Assembly (NCBI RefSeq): GCF_039536205.1
Contig: NZ_BAAAYL010000001.1
Coordinates: 5,270,001-5,334,000, forward strand
Length of the DNA: 64,000 nucleotides
Direction of reading: 5' to 3'
Source: Streptomyces sannanensis
GTDB taxonomy: Bacteria; Actinomycetota; Actinomycetes; Streptomycetales; Streptomycetaceae
Every line of letters starts with the position of its first letter. The stretch's first letter is position 1. The notes beneath the pieces were generated by a model. It was not told the DNA's origin. It saw nothing but the letters and a program-made list of their open reading frames with translations, and did not search any database. Shown here piece by piece: positions 53,421 through 61,828 of this stretch. A program made the position numbers and the translations under genes.

Positions 53421-55760
53421 ATGACCGCCCCGGCCACCCTGCGGATCGCGGTCATCGGCGGCGGGCCCGGCGGGCTGTACGCGGCCGCCCTACTCAAACG
53501 CCTCGGGCCGGACCGCGACATCACCGTCTGGGAACGCAATGCCCCCGACGACACCTTCGGCTTCGGTGTCGTGCTCTCCGACGAGACCCTCGGCGGCATC
53601 GAGCACGCCGACCCCGTGGTGTACCGAGCGCTGCAGGACGAGTTCGTGCGCTGGGACGACATCGACATCGTCCACCGCGGGCGCACCCTCACCTCCGGCG
53701 GACACGGCTTCGCGGCCCTCGGGCGGCGCAGGCTGCTGGAGATCCTGCACGAGCGTTGCCGCTCCCTGGGCGTCACCCTGCGATTCCGGACGCCGGCGCC
53801 GCCCGCCGCCGAACTCGCCCGTACCCACGATCTGGTGATCGCCGCCGACGGAGTGCACAGCCTCACCCGCGAGGCGCACGCCGAGGCCTTCGGGCCCAGC
53901 ATCACCACCCACCGCTGCCGCTACATCTGGCTCGCCGCCGACTTCGCCTTCCAGGCCTTCCGGTTCGAGATCGCAGAGACCGAGCACGGCGTCATGCAGC
54001 TGCACGGGTACCCCTTCTCCCACCCGTCACCCGACCACCACCCCTCAATGAGGCCCTCCGGGCCGCAGAGTCGATTCGGCTCCTCCACCGTCATCGTCGA
54101 GATGCGGGAAGAGGTCTGGCGGGCGGCCGGCTTCGACGACCTCGACGAACAGGAATCCGTCGACCGCTGCGCCAAGATCTTCAGTGACGCGCTCGACGGA
54201 CGCCCCCTGCGCTCCAACAACTCGGCCTGGACCGCCTTCCGTACCGTCGTCAACGAACACTGGAGCCACGGCAACATCGTCCTGCTCGGCGACGCCGCCC
54301 ACACGGCCCACTTCTCCATCGGCTCCGGTACCAAACTCGCCGTCGAGGACGCCCTGGCCCTCGCCGCCTGCCTGGAGGAGCAGCCCGGCCTGCCGGAGGC
54401 GCTCGCCGCGTACGAGGCGGAACGCCGGCCCGTCGTCGAATCCACCCAGCGCGCGGCGGCCGCCAGCCTGCGCTGGTTCGAGGACCTGGCGCTCTACCTC
54501 GACCAGCCGCCCCGCCAGTTTGCGTTCAACCTGCTCACCCGCAGCCGCCGTGTCACCCATGACAATCTGCGGCTGCGCGATGCCCGCTTCACGGGGAACG
54601 TCGAACAGGACTACGGGTGCCCACCGGACACGCCCCCCATGTTCACCCCCTTCACGCTGCGTGGTCTCACCGTGCGCAATCGCGTGGTCGTGTCCCCCAT
54701 GGACATGTACTCCTCCGTCGACGGTGTCCCCGGCGACTTCCACCTCGTCCATCTCGGCTCCCGTGCCCTCGGCGGGGCGGGCCTGGTGATGACCGAGATG
54801 GTGTGCGTCAGCGCGACGGGCCGTATCACTCCCGGCTGCGCCGGCCTCTACACCGATGAACAGGCCGCCGCCTGGCAGCGGATAACCCGCTTTGTGCACC
54901 AGCAGTCGCCCGGCACCGCCATCGGTGTCCAGCTCGGTCACTCCGGCCGCAAGGGCTCCACCCGGCTCATGTGGGAAGGCATCGACCAGCCCCTCCCGGA
55001 CGGCAACTGGCCGCTCGTCTCCGCCTCTCCGGTGCCGTACCGCGAAGGCGTCAACCAGATCCCGCACGAACTCGACCATGCCGGACTCACCGGCATCCGC
55101 GAGCAGTTCGCCGCCGCGGCCCGGCGCGCCGCCGCCTGCGACTTCGACCTCCTCGAACTCCACTGCGCCCACGGGTACCTGCTCTCCGGCTTCCTCTCCC
55201 CGCTCACCAACCTGCGCACCGACGCCTACGGCGGCTCGCTCCAGAAGCGGCTCCGCTTCCCCCTCGAGGTCTTCGACACCGTCCGTACCGTCTGGCCCGA
55301 CGACCGGCCCATGACGGTCCGTATCTCGGCCACCGACTGGGCCGACGGCGGTACGACCGCCGAGGACGCCGTCGAGATCGCCCGCGCCTTCACCGCGCAC
55401 GGCGCCGACGCCATCGACGTCTCCACCGGCCAGGTCGTCCCGGACGAGCGCCCCGAGTACGGCCGCTCCTACCAGACCCCCTACGCCGACCGGATCCGCA
55501 ACGAACTGGGCGTCCCCGTCATCGCGGTCGGCGCCATCTCCTCCTGGGACGACGTCAACTCCCTGCTGCTGGCGGGGCGTACGGACCTCTGCGCCCTGGC
55601 CCGCCCGCATCTGTACGACCCGCACTGGACCCTGCACGCGGCCGCCGACCAGAACTACACCGGCCCCGGCGCCACCTGGCCTGCCCCGTACCACGCGGGC
55701 AGCCGCAAGCCGCCCACCGGCAGGACGGACGCCCCCAAGCCGCGGCTCACTCTGGGGTGA
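53421..55760 (+). CDS. Aryl-CoA flavin monooxygenase / old-yellow-enzyme-type reductase fusion
   Basis: 779-residue bifunctional enzyme of the 2-aminobenzoyl-CoA monooxygenase/reductase or salicylyl-CoA 5-hydroxylase type. Domain 1 (1-390) is a class A FAD monooxygenase with IAVIGGGPGGLYAAALL and VLLGDAAHTAHFSIGSGTKL; domain 2 (410-779) is an OYE barrel with MFTPFTLRGLTVRNRVVVSP, GVQLGHSGRKGSTR and YGGSLQKRLRFP. It hydroxylates the CoA-bound ring and the second domain reduces it. Around residues 200-222 (HPSPDHHPSMRPSGPQSRFG) is an insertion I do not expect in the family. ATG 53421. Confidence 0.9.
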   Translation: MTAPATLRIAVIGGGPGGLYAAALLKRLGPDRDITVWERNAPDDTFGFGVVLSDETLGGIEHADPVVYRALQDEFVRWDDIDIVHRGRTLTSGGHGFAALGRRRLLEILHERCRSLGVTLRFRTPAPPAAELARTHDLVIAADGVHSLTREAHAEAFGPSITTHRCRYIWLAADFAFQAFRFEIAETEHGVMQLHGYPFSHPSPDHHPSMRPSGPQSRFGSSTVIVEMREEVWRAAGFDDLDEQESVDRCAKIFSDALDGRPLRSNNSAWTAFRTVVNEHWSHGNIVLLGDAAHTAHFSIGSGTKLAVEDALALAACLEEQPGLPEALAAYEAERRPVVESTQRAAAASLRWFEDLALYLDQPPRQFAFNLLTRSRRVTHDNLRLRDARFTGNVEQDYGCPPDTPPMFTPFTLRGLTVRNRVVVSPMDMYSSVDGVPGDFHLVHLGSRALGGAGLVMTEMVCVSATGRITPGCAGLYTDEQAAAWQRITRFVHQQSPGTAIGVQLGHSGRKGSTRLMWEGIDQPLPDGNWPLVSASPVPYREGVNQIPHELDHAGLTGIREQFAAAARRAAACDFDLLELHCAHGYLLSGFLSPLTNLRTDAYGGSLQKRLRFPLEVFDTVRTVWPDDRPMTVRISATDWADGGTTAEDAVEIARAFTAHGADAIDVSTGQVVPDERPEYGRSYQTPYADRIRNELGVPVIAVGAISSWDDVNSLLLAGRTDLCALARPHLYDPHWTLHAAADQNYTGPGATWPAPYHAGSRKPPTGRTDAPKPRLTLG

Positions 55761-55953
55761 GCGTGTCCGGGGTGAGCGTGAGGCACTCGTGGCATCGGCA
55801 CGGGCCGGGGTGCGGCCCGCCGTGGTACGTCTGCCGGTACTCGGCGGCGAGACGTTCCAGCAGCGCGGCCTGCTCCTCGGCCCACTCCCGGGCCGATGGG
55901 TCGGTGTGCCGGTGCTGTGCCGCGCGCCGCAGTACCACCGGGGTGTGAACCAA
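55747..55953 (-). CDS. Small cysteine-containing hypothetical protein downstream of paaX
   Basis: After the paaX stop the minus strand continues in another frame, from about TTG 55953, with IRLVHTPVVLRRAAQHRHTD, EEQAALLERLAAEYRQTYHG and a C-terminal CRCHECLTL. About 68 residues; its end overlaps the convergent monooxygenase gene by 14 bases. The C-x-C-x2-C motif suggests a metal site. Start uncertain (a GTG lies a few codons later); no known family. Confidence 0.4.
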   Translation of the reverse strand: MVHTPVVLRRAAQHRHTDPSAREWAEEQAALLERLAAEYRQTYHGGPHPGPCRCHECLTLTPDTLTPE

Positions 55954-55964
55954 CCGGATTTCCG

Positions 55965-56780
55965 TTACCCCGCCCCCTGCACGAACTCCGCGCCCGCGTC
56001 CCGCAGCCGGGTGTGCAGTTCGCCGAAGACCTCCGCCGCGCGGGCCCCCGGCCAGCCCTCCGGCAGCAGCTCGCCCGGCAGGCCCGGGTCCGCGTACGGC
56101 AGTCGGCGCCAGGAGTCGAGAGCGAGCAGGTAGTCGTGGTAGGCGTCCTCGGGCGTGACGGTCCGGCCGGACTGCCACCCGCGCAGCACCGGTTCGTGCG
56201 CGTCGAGGAACTCCTCGTGCTGCTTGGCGATCGCCGTGAGGTCCCACCAGCGGGCCACCGCTTCGGCGGTCGCCGCGAAGCCCATGTGCCGGCCGCCGAA
56301 GAGGTCGACGTACGGGTCGAGCTGGAGCCGCTGCAGGGTGTGCCGGGTTTCCTCGTACAGCTGACCGGGCGCGATCCACACGCCCGGTGCGGCGGTGCCG
56401 AAGCCCAGCCGTGCCAGCCGGGAGCGCAGCAGATGCCGCTTGTGCCGCTCGGCCTCCGGCACGGAGAAGACCGCCAGCACCCAGCCGTCCTCGAGGCGCG
56501 GCGTGGGGTGCTGGTAGATCCGCCGGTCGCCGTCGTCGAGCAGCTGCCGGGCGTCGGCCGAGAGGCGGTATCCGGCCGCGCCGTCCGCCGTGCGCGCAGG
56601 GACGAGCAGAGCGCGCCGTTTCAGCCGGGAGACCGACGAACGCACCGAGGGCGCGTCGACGCCGACCGCGCCCAGCAGGCGGATGAGTGCGGACACCGCG
56701 AGGGGAGCGTCGTCCGGTGTGCGGCCGTACGCGCCGTACAAGGTGACGATCAGGGAACGGGGGGTGTGCTGCTCGGCCAC
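55965..56780 (-). CDS. PaaX-family transcriptional regulator
   Basis: 271-residue regulator of the PaaX family, which responds to aryl-CoA esters. The N-terminal winged HTH is SLIVTLYGAYGRTPDDAPLA, SVRSSVSRLKRRALLVP; the C-terminal PaaX_C includes DGWVLAVFSVPEAERHKRHL and GLFPGVWIAP-like TAAPGVWIAPGQLYE. Its gene sits five bases downstream of the CoA ligase stop and points the same way, so it probably represses the ligase and the divergent acyl-CoA dehydrogenase operon until the aryl-CoA appears. Confidence 0.9.
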   Translation of the reverse strand: MAEQHTPRSLIVTLYGAYGRTPDDAPLAVSALIRLLGAVGVDAPSVRSSVSRLKRRALLVPARTADGAAGYRLSADARQLLDDGDRRIYQHPTPRLEDGWVLAVFSVPEAERHKRHLLRSRLARLGFGTAAPGVWIAPGQLYEETRHTLQRLQLDPYVDLFGGRHMGFAATAEAVARWWDLTAIAKQHEEFLDAHEPVLRGWQSGRTVTPEDAYHDYLLALDSWRRLPYADPGLPGELLPEGWPGARAAEVFGELHTRLRDAGAEFVQGAG

Positions 56781-56784
56781 GAGA

Positions 56785-58404
56785 TCACTCTAGAGCCCGG
56801 AGCCGGAAGCGCTGGAGCTTGCCGGTCGGCGTGCGGGGCAGCGCGTCGAGGAACACGATCTCGCGCGGACATTTGTAAGGCGCCAGCTCGGACTTGACGA
56901 AGTCGCGCAGCGCGGTCACAGTGCCCTCGTCGCGCGGCACGCCCTCGCGCGGCACGACGTACGCCACGGTGATCTGTCCGCGCCGCTCGTCCGGGTGGCC
57001 GACGACCGCGGCCTCGGCCACATCGGGGTGGCGCAGCAGGGCGTCCTCGACCTCGGGGCCGGCGATGTTGTAACCGGCGGAGATGATCATGTCGTCGGCG
57101 CGGGCCACGTAGCGGAAGTAGCCGTCGGGCTCGCGGATGTATGTGTCGCCCGTGATGTTCCACCCGTCGCGCACATACTCGCGCTGCCGCTCGTCCGCGA
57201 GGTAGCGGCAGCCGACCGGACCCCGCACGGCGAGCAGTCCCGGTTCGCCGTCCGGCACCGGCACACCCCGTCCGTCCACCACGCGGGCCTGCCACCCCGG
57301 TACCGGCACGCCCGTCGTGCCCGGCCGGATCGCCTCGTCCGCCGCCGAGATGAAGATGTGCAGCAGCTCGGTGGCGCCGATGCCGTTGATGATCCGCAGC
57401 CCGGTGCGCTCGTACCAGGCCTGCCAGGTGGCTGCGGGAAGGTTCTCGCCTGCCGAGACGCAGCGGCGCAGGGCCGACACGTCGTACGGCTGGGTCGCGA
57501 GGTCGTCCAGCATGGCGCGATAGGCGGTGGGGGCCGTGAAGAGCACCGAGACGCGGTGTTCGGCGAGAGCCGGCAACAGCTGCTTGGGGCCTGCCTGTTC
57601 GAGCAGCAGCGCGGAGGCGCCCACCCGCATCGGGAAGATCACCAGTCCGCCGAGGCCGAAGGTGAAGCCGAGCGGCGGACTGCCCGCGAAGACGTCGTCG
57701 GGAGCGGGCTTCAGCACATGGCGGGAGAAGGTGTCGGCGATGGTGAGCACATCGCGGTGGAAGTGCATGCAGCCCTTGGGGCGTCCCGTGGTGCCCGAGG
57801 TGAACGCGATCAGCGCGACGTCGTCGGCCGAGGTCTCCACGGCGCTGAACCGTTCCGGCTTGCCCTCGGCCAGGTGCAGCAGATCGTCGGGCGCCTCGCC
57901 GCCGTACGTGGTGATGCGCAGGCCGGGCACTTCAGCCTTCGCGAGGTCGTCGACCGACCGGATGTCGCACAGGGCGTGCGTGATACGTGCGATGTCGCAC
58001 ATGACGGCCAGCTCCTGGGCCCGCTGCTGGGCGAGCACCGTCACCGCCACCGCGCCCGCCTTCATCACCGCCAGCCAGCAGGCGGCCAGCCAGGGAGTGG
58101 TGGGCCCGCGCAGCAGCACCCGGTTGCCGGGCACTACTCCGAGATCGGAGACCAGGACATGGGCGATCCGGTCGGCCTGGTCCCGCAGCTCGCCGTATGT
58201 CCAGACCTCTCCGCCGCCGGTGCGGAACACCGGGCGGTCCGTGCCGAGCCGTTCGATGGTGCCGTCCAGGAGTTCGGCCCCGCAGTTCAGCCGGTCCGGA
58301 TAGCGCGGTCCGGGCAGGTCGTCGAGGAGCTGCGGCCACTGCTCGGCGGGCGGGAGGTGGTCGCGGGGGAAGGTGTCGAGGTGGGCCGAGGCTTTGAGCT
58401 CCAT
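56785..58404 (-). CDS. Aryl-CoA ligase (benzoate/2-aminobenzoate-CoA ligase family)
   Basis: 539-residue AMP-forming ligase that activates an aromatic acid with ATP and CoA. The adenylation motif is IAFTSGTTGRPKGCMHFHRD; NGIGATELLHIFISA is the A5 motif of benzoate-CoA ligases; DGWNITGDTYIREPDG and PRTPTGKLQRFRLR hold the hinge and the catalytic Lys. ATG 58404 gives the usual length; the frame is open upstream. Divergent from the acyl-CoA dehydrogenase gene. First enzyme of the local pathway. Confidence 0.92.
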   Translation of the reverse strand: MELKASAHLDTFPRDHLPPAEQWPQLLDDLPGPRYPDRLNCGAELLDGTIERLGTDRPVFRTGGGEVWTYGELRDQADRIAHVLVSDLGVVPGNRVLLRGPTTPWLAACWLAVMKAGAVAVTVLAQQRAQELAVMCDIARITHALCDIRSVDDLAKAEVPGLRITTYGGEAPDDLLHLAEGKPERFSAVETSADDVALIAFTSGTTGRPKGCMHFHRDVLTIADTFSRHVLKPAPDDVFAGSPPLGFTFGLGGLVIFPMRVGASALLLEQAGPKQLLPALAEHRVSVLFTAPTAYRAMLDDLATQPYDVSALRRCVSAGENLPAATWQAWYERTGLRIINGIGATELLHIFISAADEAIRPGTTGVPVPGWQARVVDGRGVPVPDGEPGLLAVRGPVGCRYLADERQREYVRDGWNITGDTYIREPDGYFRYVARADDMIISAGYNIAGPEVEDALLRHPDVAEAAVVGHPDERRGQITVAYVVPREGVPRDEGTVTALRDFVKSELAPYKCPREIVFLDALPRTPTGKLQRFRLRALE

Positions 58405-58440
58405 GGCGGGTTCGCCCCCTTGCAGCGGTCCGGTGGGGTA

Positions 58441-58464
58441 CCTCCCAGCGGTGGCTGGGGGAGG
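58441..58464. repeat. Palindromic interspersed repeat between ligase and dehydrogenase genes
   Basis: CCTCCCAGC (58441-58449) faces GCTGGGGGAGG (58454-58464), an imperfect hairpin of a type common between Streptomyces genes. It lies in the ligase leader. Confidence 0.6.
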
Positions 58465-58558
58465 GTGGATCCGGCCGTGCGATCGCAAAACGAGCGTATC
58501 GTGTAGGTGACGACAGTCAACAGTCCGCGATAAAGCGGTGACAGCAGAGGGGACCGGC

Positions 58559-59671
58559 ATGTCCGCATTCTCGCTAGAACCGGCACAAATCGCCTGGTGC
58601 GAGGAGTTGCGCACCACCGCCGCCGAACGCCTGCGCCCACTGGCCGAGAAAGGCGAACCGGGGTACGTCAACCGGCCGCTCGTCGCCGCGCTCGGTGAAC
58701 TCGGCCTGCTCGGCAAGCTGTTCGACGCCGGTGCGCTCGAACTCTGTCTGATGCGTGAGTCGCTCGCCTACGCCTGTACGGAGGCCGAGACGGCACTCGC
58801 GCTGCAGGGACTCGGCGCGTACCCGATCGCCCTGACGGGTACCGCGACCCAGCGCGAGCGCTGGCTGCCCGAGGTCGCCGCCGGCCGCGCCGTCGCCGCC
58901 TTCGCGCTCAGTGAGCCCGGCGCCGGCTCCGACGCCGCGGCCCTCGCGCTGAACGCCGAGTCCGACGGTGACGGCGGCTGGCGGCTGACCGGTGAGAAGT
59001 GCTGGATTTCCAACGCGCCGGACGCCGACCTCTACACCGTTTTCGCCCGTACCACCCAGGGTGCCGGGCCCCGCGGCGTCACCGCCTTCCTGGTCCCCGC
59101 CGACCGGCCCGGCCTGAGCGGCGCCCGGCTGGACATGCTCTCCCCGCATCCGATCGGCAGCCTCGCCTTCGACGCCGTACCGGTCACCGCGGACGACGTC
59201 CTCGGCGAGCCCGACCGCGGCTTCCGGGTCGCCATGGGCACGCTCAACCTCTTCCGGCCCAGCGTCGGGGCGTTCGCGGTGGGCATGGCCCAGGCCGCGC
59301 TGGACGCGACCGTCGAGTACACGGCGCGGCGCACCGCGTTCGGCGGACCGCTGAAGGAACTTCAGGCGGTCGCCCACCAGGTGGCCGAGATGGCGACCCG
59401 TATCGAGGCCGCACGCTTGCTGGTCTACGCGGCGGCCTCGGCGTACGACAGCGGCGCGGCCGGGGTGGCGAAGAGCTCGGCCATGGCCAAGCTGCTGGCC
59501 ACCGAGACGGCGCAGTACGTGGTCGACGCGGCCGTGCAGCTGCACGGTGCCCGGGCCCTCGAGCGCGGCCATCTGCTGGAGCACCTCTACCGGGAGGTCC
59601 GCGCGCCCCGCATCTACGAAGGCGCCACCGAAGTCCAGCGCACCATCATCGCGAAGGAGTTGTACGCATGA
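58559..59671 (+). CDS. Acyl-CoA dehydrogenase
   Basis: 370-residue FAD enzyme. Signatures AFALSEPGAGSDAAALAL, GEKCWISNAPDADLY, and the C-terminal QLHGARALERGHLLEHLYRE, RAPRIYEGATEVQRTIIAKE; a Glu of the last block is the likely catalytic base. In the aryl-CoA pathway it would oxidise or desaturate a ring-reduced CoA intermediate. ATG 58559 with AGGGG upstream; the four-base overlap with RidA links the two. Confidence 0.9.
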   Translation: MSAFSLEPAQIAWCEELRTTAAERLRPLAEKGEPGYVNRPLVAALGELGLLGKLFDAGALELCLMRESLAYACTEAETALALQGLGAYPIALTGTATQRERWLPEVAAGRAVAAFALSEPGAGSDAAALALNAESDGDGGWRLTGEKCWISNAPDADLYTVFARTTQGAGPRGVTAFLVPADRPGLSGARLDMLSPHPIGSLAFDAVPVTADDVLGEPDRGFRVAMGTLNLFRPSVGAFAVGMAQAALDATVEYTARRTAFGGPLKELQAVAHQVAEMATRIEAARLLVYAAASAYDSGAAGVAKSSAMAKLLATETAQYVVDAAVQLHGARALERGHLLEHLYREVRAPRIYEGATEVQRTIIAKELYA

Positions 59672-60066
59672 GCGCAGAGCGCGTGAATCCGGCCGAGCTG
59701 TCCCCGCCCAGCGGTTTCTCGCACGCCGTCGTGGCGAAGGGGACCCGGGTCGTCTTCCTGGCGGGGCAGACCGCGCTCGACGCGGAGGGCAGGGTCACCG
59801 GTGACAGTCTCCCGGCACAGTTCGAGCGGGCGCTGGGCAATCTGCTCACGGCGCTGGCCGCGGCCGGTGGCACCCCCGCCGATCTCGCCCGGGTCACCGT
59901 CTACACCACCGATGTCGCCGCCTACCGCGACCAGGTGGCCGAACTCGGCCGCATCTGGCGACGGCTGGCGGGTCGCGACTATCCGGCCATGGCCGTGATC
60001 GGCGCGACCCGGCTCTGGGACGAGCAGGCGATGGTGGAGCTCGACGGCTTCGCGGTACTGGACTGA
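59668..60066 (+). CDS. RidA-family deaminase
   Basis: 132-residue YjgF/RidA-type protein that hydrolyses enamines or imines to ketones and ammonia. Family motifs: FSHAVVAKGTRVVFLAGQTA, the middle LAAAGGTPADLARVTVYTTD, and AVIGATRLWDEQAMVELDGF; the conserved substrate Arg of true RidA is replaced in this lineage by other residues (ATRLWD region). It overlaps the dehydrogenase, so deamination is part of the pathway, which argues for an amino-aromatic substrate. Confidence 0.88.
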   Translation: MSAERVNPAELSPPSGFSHAVVAKGTRVVFLAGQTALDAEGRVTGDSLPAQFERALGNLLTALAAAGGTPADLARVTVYTTDVAAYRDQVAELGRIWRRLAGRDYPAMAVIGATRLWDEQAMVELDGFAVLD

Positions 60067-61434
60067 TCAGCCCTCCAGCAGCGCGCCCATCCACTCCTCG
60101 ATCCCGGCGACCGTACGCGGCAGCGCACCCGACATCAGCCGGGCTCCGTCCGCGGTGATGACGAGGTCGTCCTCGATCCGGACACCGATGCCGCGCAGCT
60201 CGGCGGGGAGGGTCTCGTCGTCCGGCTGGAGGTAGAGGCCTGGCTCCACCGTGAGGACCTGGCCCTCCTCCAGTACGCCGTCCAGGTACGTCTCCGCGCG
60301 GGCCTTGGCGCAGTCGTGGACGTCGAGGCCGAGCATATGGCCGCTGCTGCACAGGGTGTAGCGGCGGTAGAGGTCGCTGTCGGCGTTCTTCAGTACGCCC
60401 CACTCGGTGAGGCCCTCCGCGATGACCCGCATGCCCGCGCGGTGGAAGTCGCGGAAGCTCGCGCCGGGACGCAGCGCGGCGATGCCGGCTTCCTGCGCGG
60501 CGAGCACCAGCTCGTACACCTGGCGCTGCACGGGGGAGAAGCGGCCGGAGAGGGGGAGCGTGCGGGTGATGTCGGAGGTGTAGAGGGTGTCGGTCTCCAC
60601 GCCCGCGTCGAGCAGCAGCAGTTCGTCCGGGTTCAGCCGGCCGTCGTTGCGGATCCAGTGCAGTACGCAGGCGTGGGCGCCGGAGGCGGCGATGGTCTCG
60701 TAGCCGGTGCCGTTGCCTTCCGCGCGGGCGCGCAGACCGAAGACGCCCTCGATCCAGCGCTCGCCGCGCGGGTGGGCCAGGGCGCGCGGCAGGGCGCGTA
60801 CGACGTCCTCGAAGCCCGCGACGGTGTGGTCGACCGCGAGCTGGAGCTGCTCGACCTCCCAGGCGTCCTTGATCAGGCGGAGTTCGGAGAGGGCGGTGGC
60901 CAGCTCGGCGTCGTCGGAGGCGTTGCGGCCCGGCGGCAGCCGGTCCAGGTCGTCGAGGTGGGCGCAGCGGATGCCGGTCAGCCGCTCGGCCTCGGCGAGG
61001 TCGGGGCGGCGGCCCACCCAGAACTCGCCGTAGCGCCGGTCGCGGTAGAACTCGTCGCCGCCCGTGCGGGGGGAGCGCGGGCGCAGATACAGCACCGCCT
61101 CGTGTCCGTGCGGTCCTGACGGCTCCATGACCAGCACATGGCCGGGCTGGTCCTCGCCGGTGAGGCCGGTCAGCCAGGCGTAGGCGCTGTGCGGGCGGAA
61201 GCGGTAGTCGCAGTCGTTGGAGCGGACCTTCAGCTCGCCGGCCGGGATGATCAGCCGCTCGCCGGGGAAGCGGGCGGAGAGCCGGGCGCGGCGGGCCGGG
61301 GTGACGGAGTGGCCCGGCACGCGCGCCTCCGCGGGCAGCGGTGTCGCCGCCCAGCTCTCGGTCATGAACGCGGCCAACTCGGCTGAGACGGGGAGGTCGT
61401 GACTGCCGGTGTTACGGGTGGGGCTTTCGGCCAT
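60067..61434 (-). CDS. pepP: Aminopeptidase P (Xaa-Pro aminopeptidase)
   Basis: 455-residue M24 metallopeptidase that removes the residue before a proline. The dinuclear metal ligands are in LLLDAGVETDTLYTSDITRT (two Asp), SSGHMLGLDVHD (His), LTVEPGLYL (Glu) and RGIGVRIEDDLV (Glu). The N-terminal domain (about 40-180) is the usual AMP_N fold. ATG 61434. It is convergent with RidA and divergent from the amine dehydrogenase operon, and its upstream palindrome is shared with that operon. Confidence 0.93.
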   Translation of the reverse strand: MAESPTRNTGSHDLPVSAELAAFMTESWAATPLPAEARVPGHSVTPARRARLSARFPGERLIIPAGELKVRSNDCDYRFRPHSAYAWLTGLTGEDQPGHVLVMEPSGPHGHEAVLYLRPRSPRTGGDEFYRDRRYGEFWVGRRPDLAEAERLTGIRCAHLDDLDRLPPGRNASDDAELATALSELRLIKDAWEVEQLQLAVDHTVAGFEDVVRALPRALAHPRGERWIEGVFGLRARAEGNGTGYETIAASGAHACVLHWIRNDGRLNPDELLLLDAGVETDTLYTSDITRTLPLSGRFSPVQRQVYELVLAAQEAGIAALRPGASFRDFHRAGMRVIAEGLTEWGVLKNADSDLYRRYTLCSSGHMLGLDVHDCAKARAETYLDGVLEEGQVLTVEPGLYLQPDDETLPAELRGIGVRIEDDLVITADGARLMSGALPRTVAGIEEWMGALLEG

Positions 61435-61470
61435 GGGATCTCCCGGATGATGAAGTACGAGTAATGCAAT

Positions 61471-61488
61471 GTCACATTACTATGTGAC
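61471..61488. promoter_or_regulatory. Palindromic operator before pepP
   Basis: GTCACAT-TACT-ATGTGAC, perfect 7-bp arms and a four-base spacer, 37 bp before the pepP start. A second, overlapping palindrome TGTGA-CGGT-TCACA lies at 61483-61496. Arms of this kind are typical for dimeric GntR/FadR-type regulators, but no regulator gene is in the window. Confidence 0.82.
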
Positions 61489-61799
61489 GGTTCACATGGC
61501 AGTGGTCGCGAGGTGCCGGTCATTTCTGTGCCATTCAAACGTTCCGTGCCTTTCGCGCCGCTGTCACGCCCCTTCGGGTTCCTGTGGGCCGAACGTCCCT
61601 CGCTGCTGTGCGAGATGTGCGGCCACCCGCGCGCGAACAGCCCGCCGGCTTCGACAGCCGGTGCAACCGGCTCGGTGCGGGTATGTATCCGCAGTGCGGA
61701 CACGACCGCTCCCCGGCGGTGCTGCCGACATGTCCGGTTGCTCCTGCGATGGTTCACTGTGCAACTGCCCGCGAGATCCGTGACGGGAAACCCTTGGCC

Positions 61800-61817
61800 G
61801 TCACATGGCAATGTGAC
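61800..61817. promoter_or_regulatory. Palindromic operator before the amine dehydrogenase operon
   Basis: GTCACAT-GGCA-ATGTGAC, same arms as at 61471-61488, ending 11 bp before the GTG start at 61829; binding would cover the ribosome-binding or transcription start region. Confidence 0.85.
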
Positions 61818-61828
61818 ATATTACTGCC

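Larger units (their letters stand above)
61435..61828. other. Divergent control region of pepP and the amine dehydrogenase operon
   Basis: 394 bp. The two ends are AT-rich with palindromes (below). The middle (61500-61790) shows no credible gene: short frames there lack ribosome-binding sites and family likeness. Confidence 0.6.
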
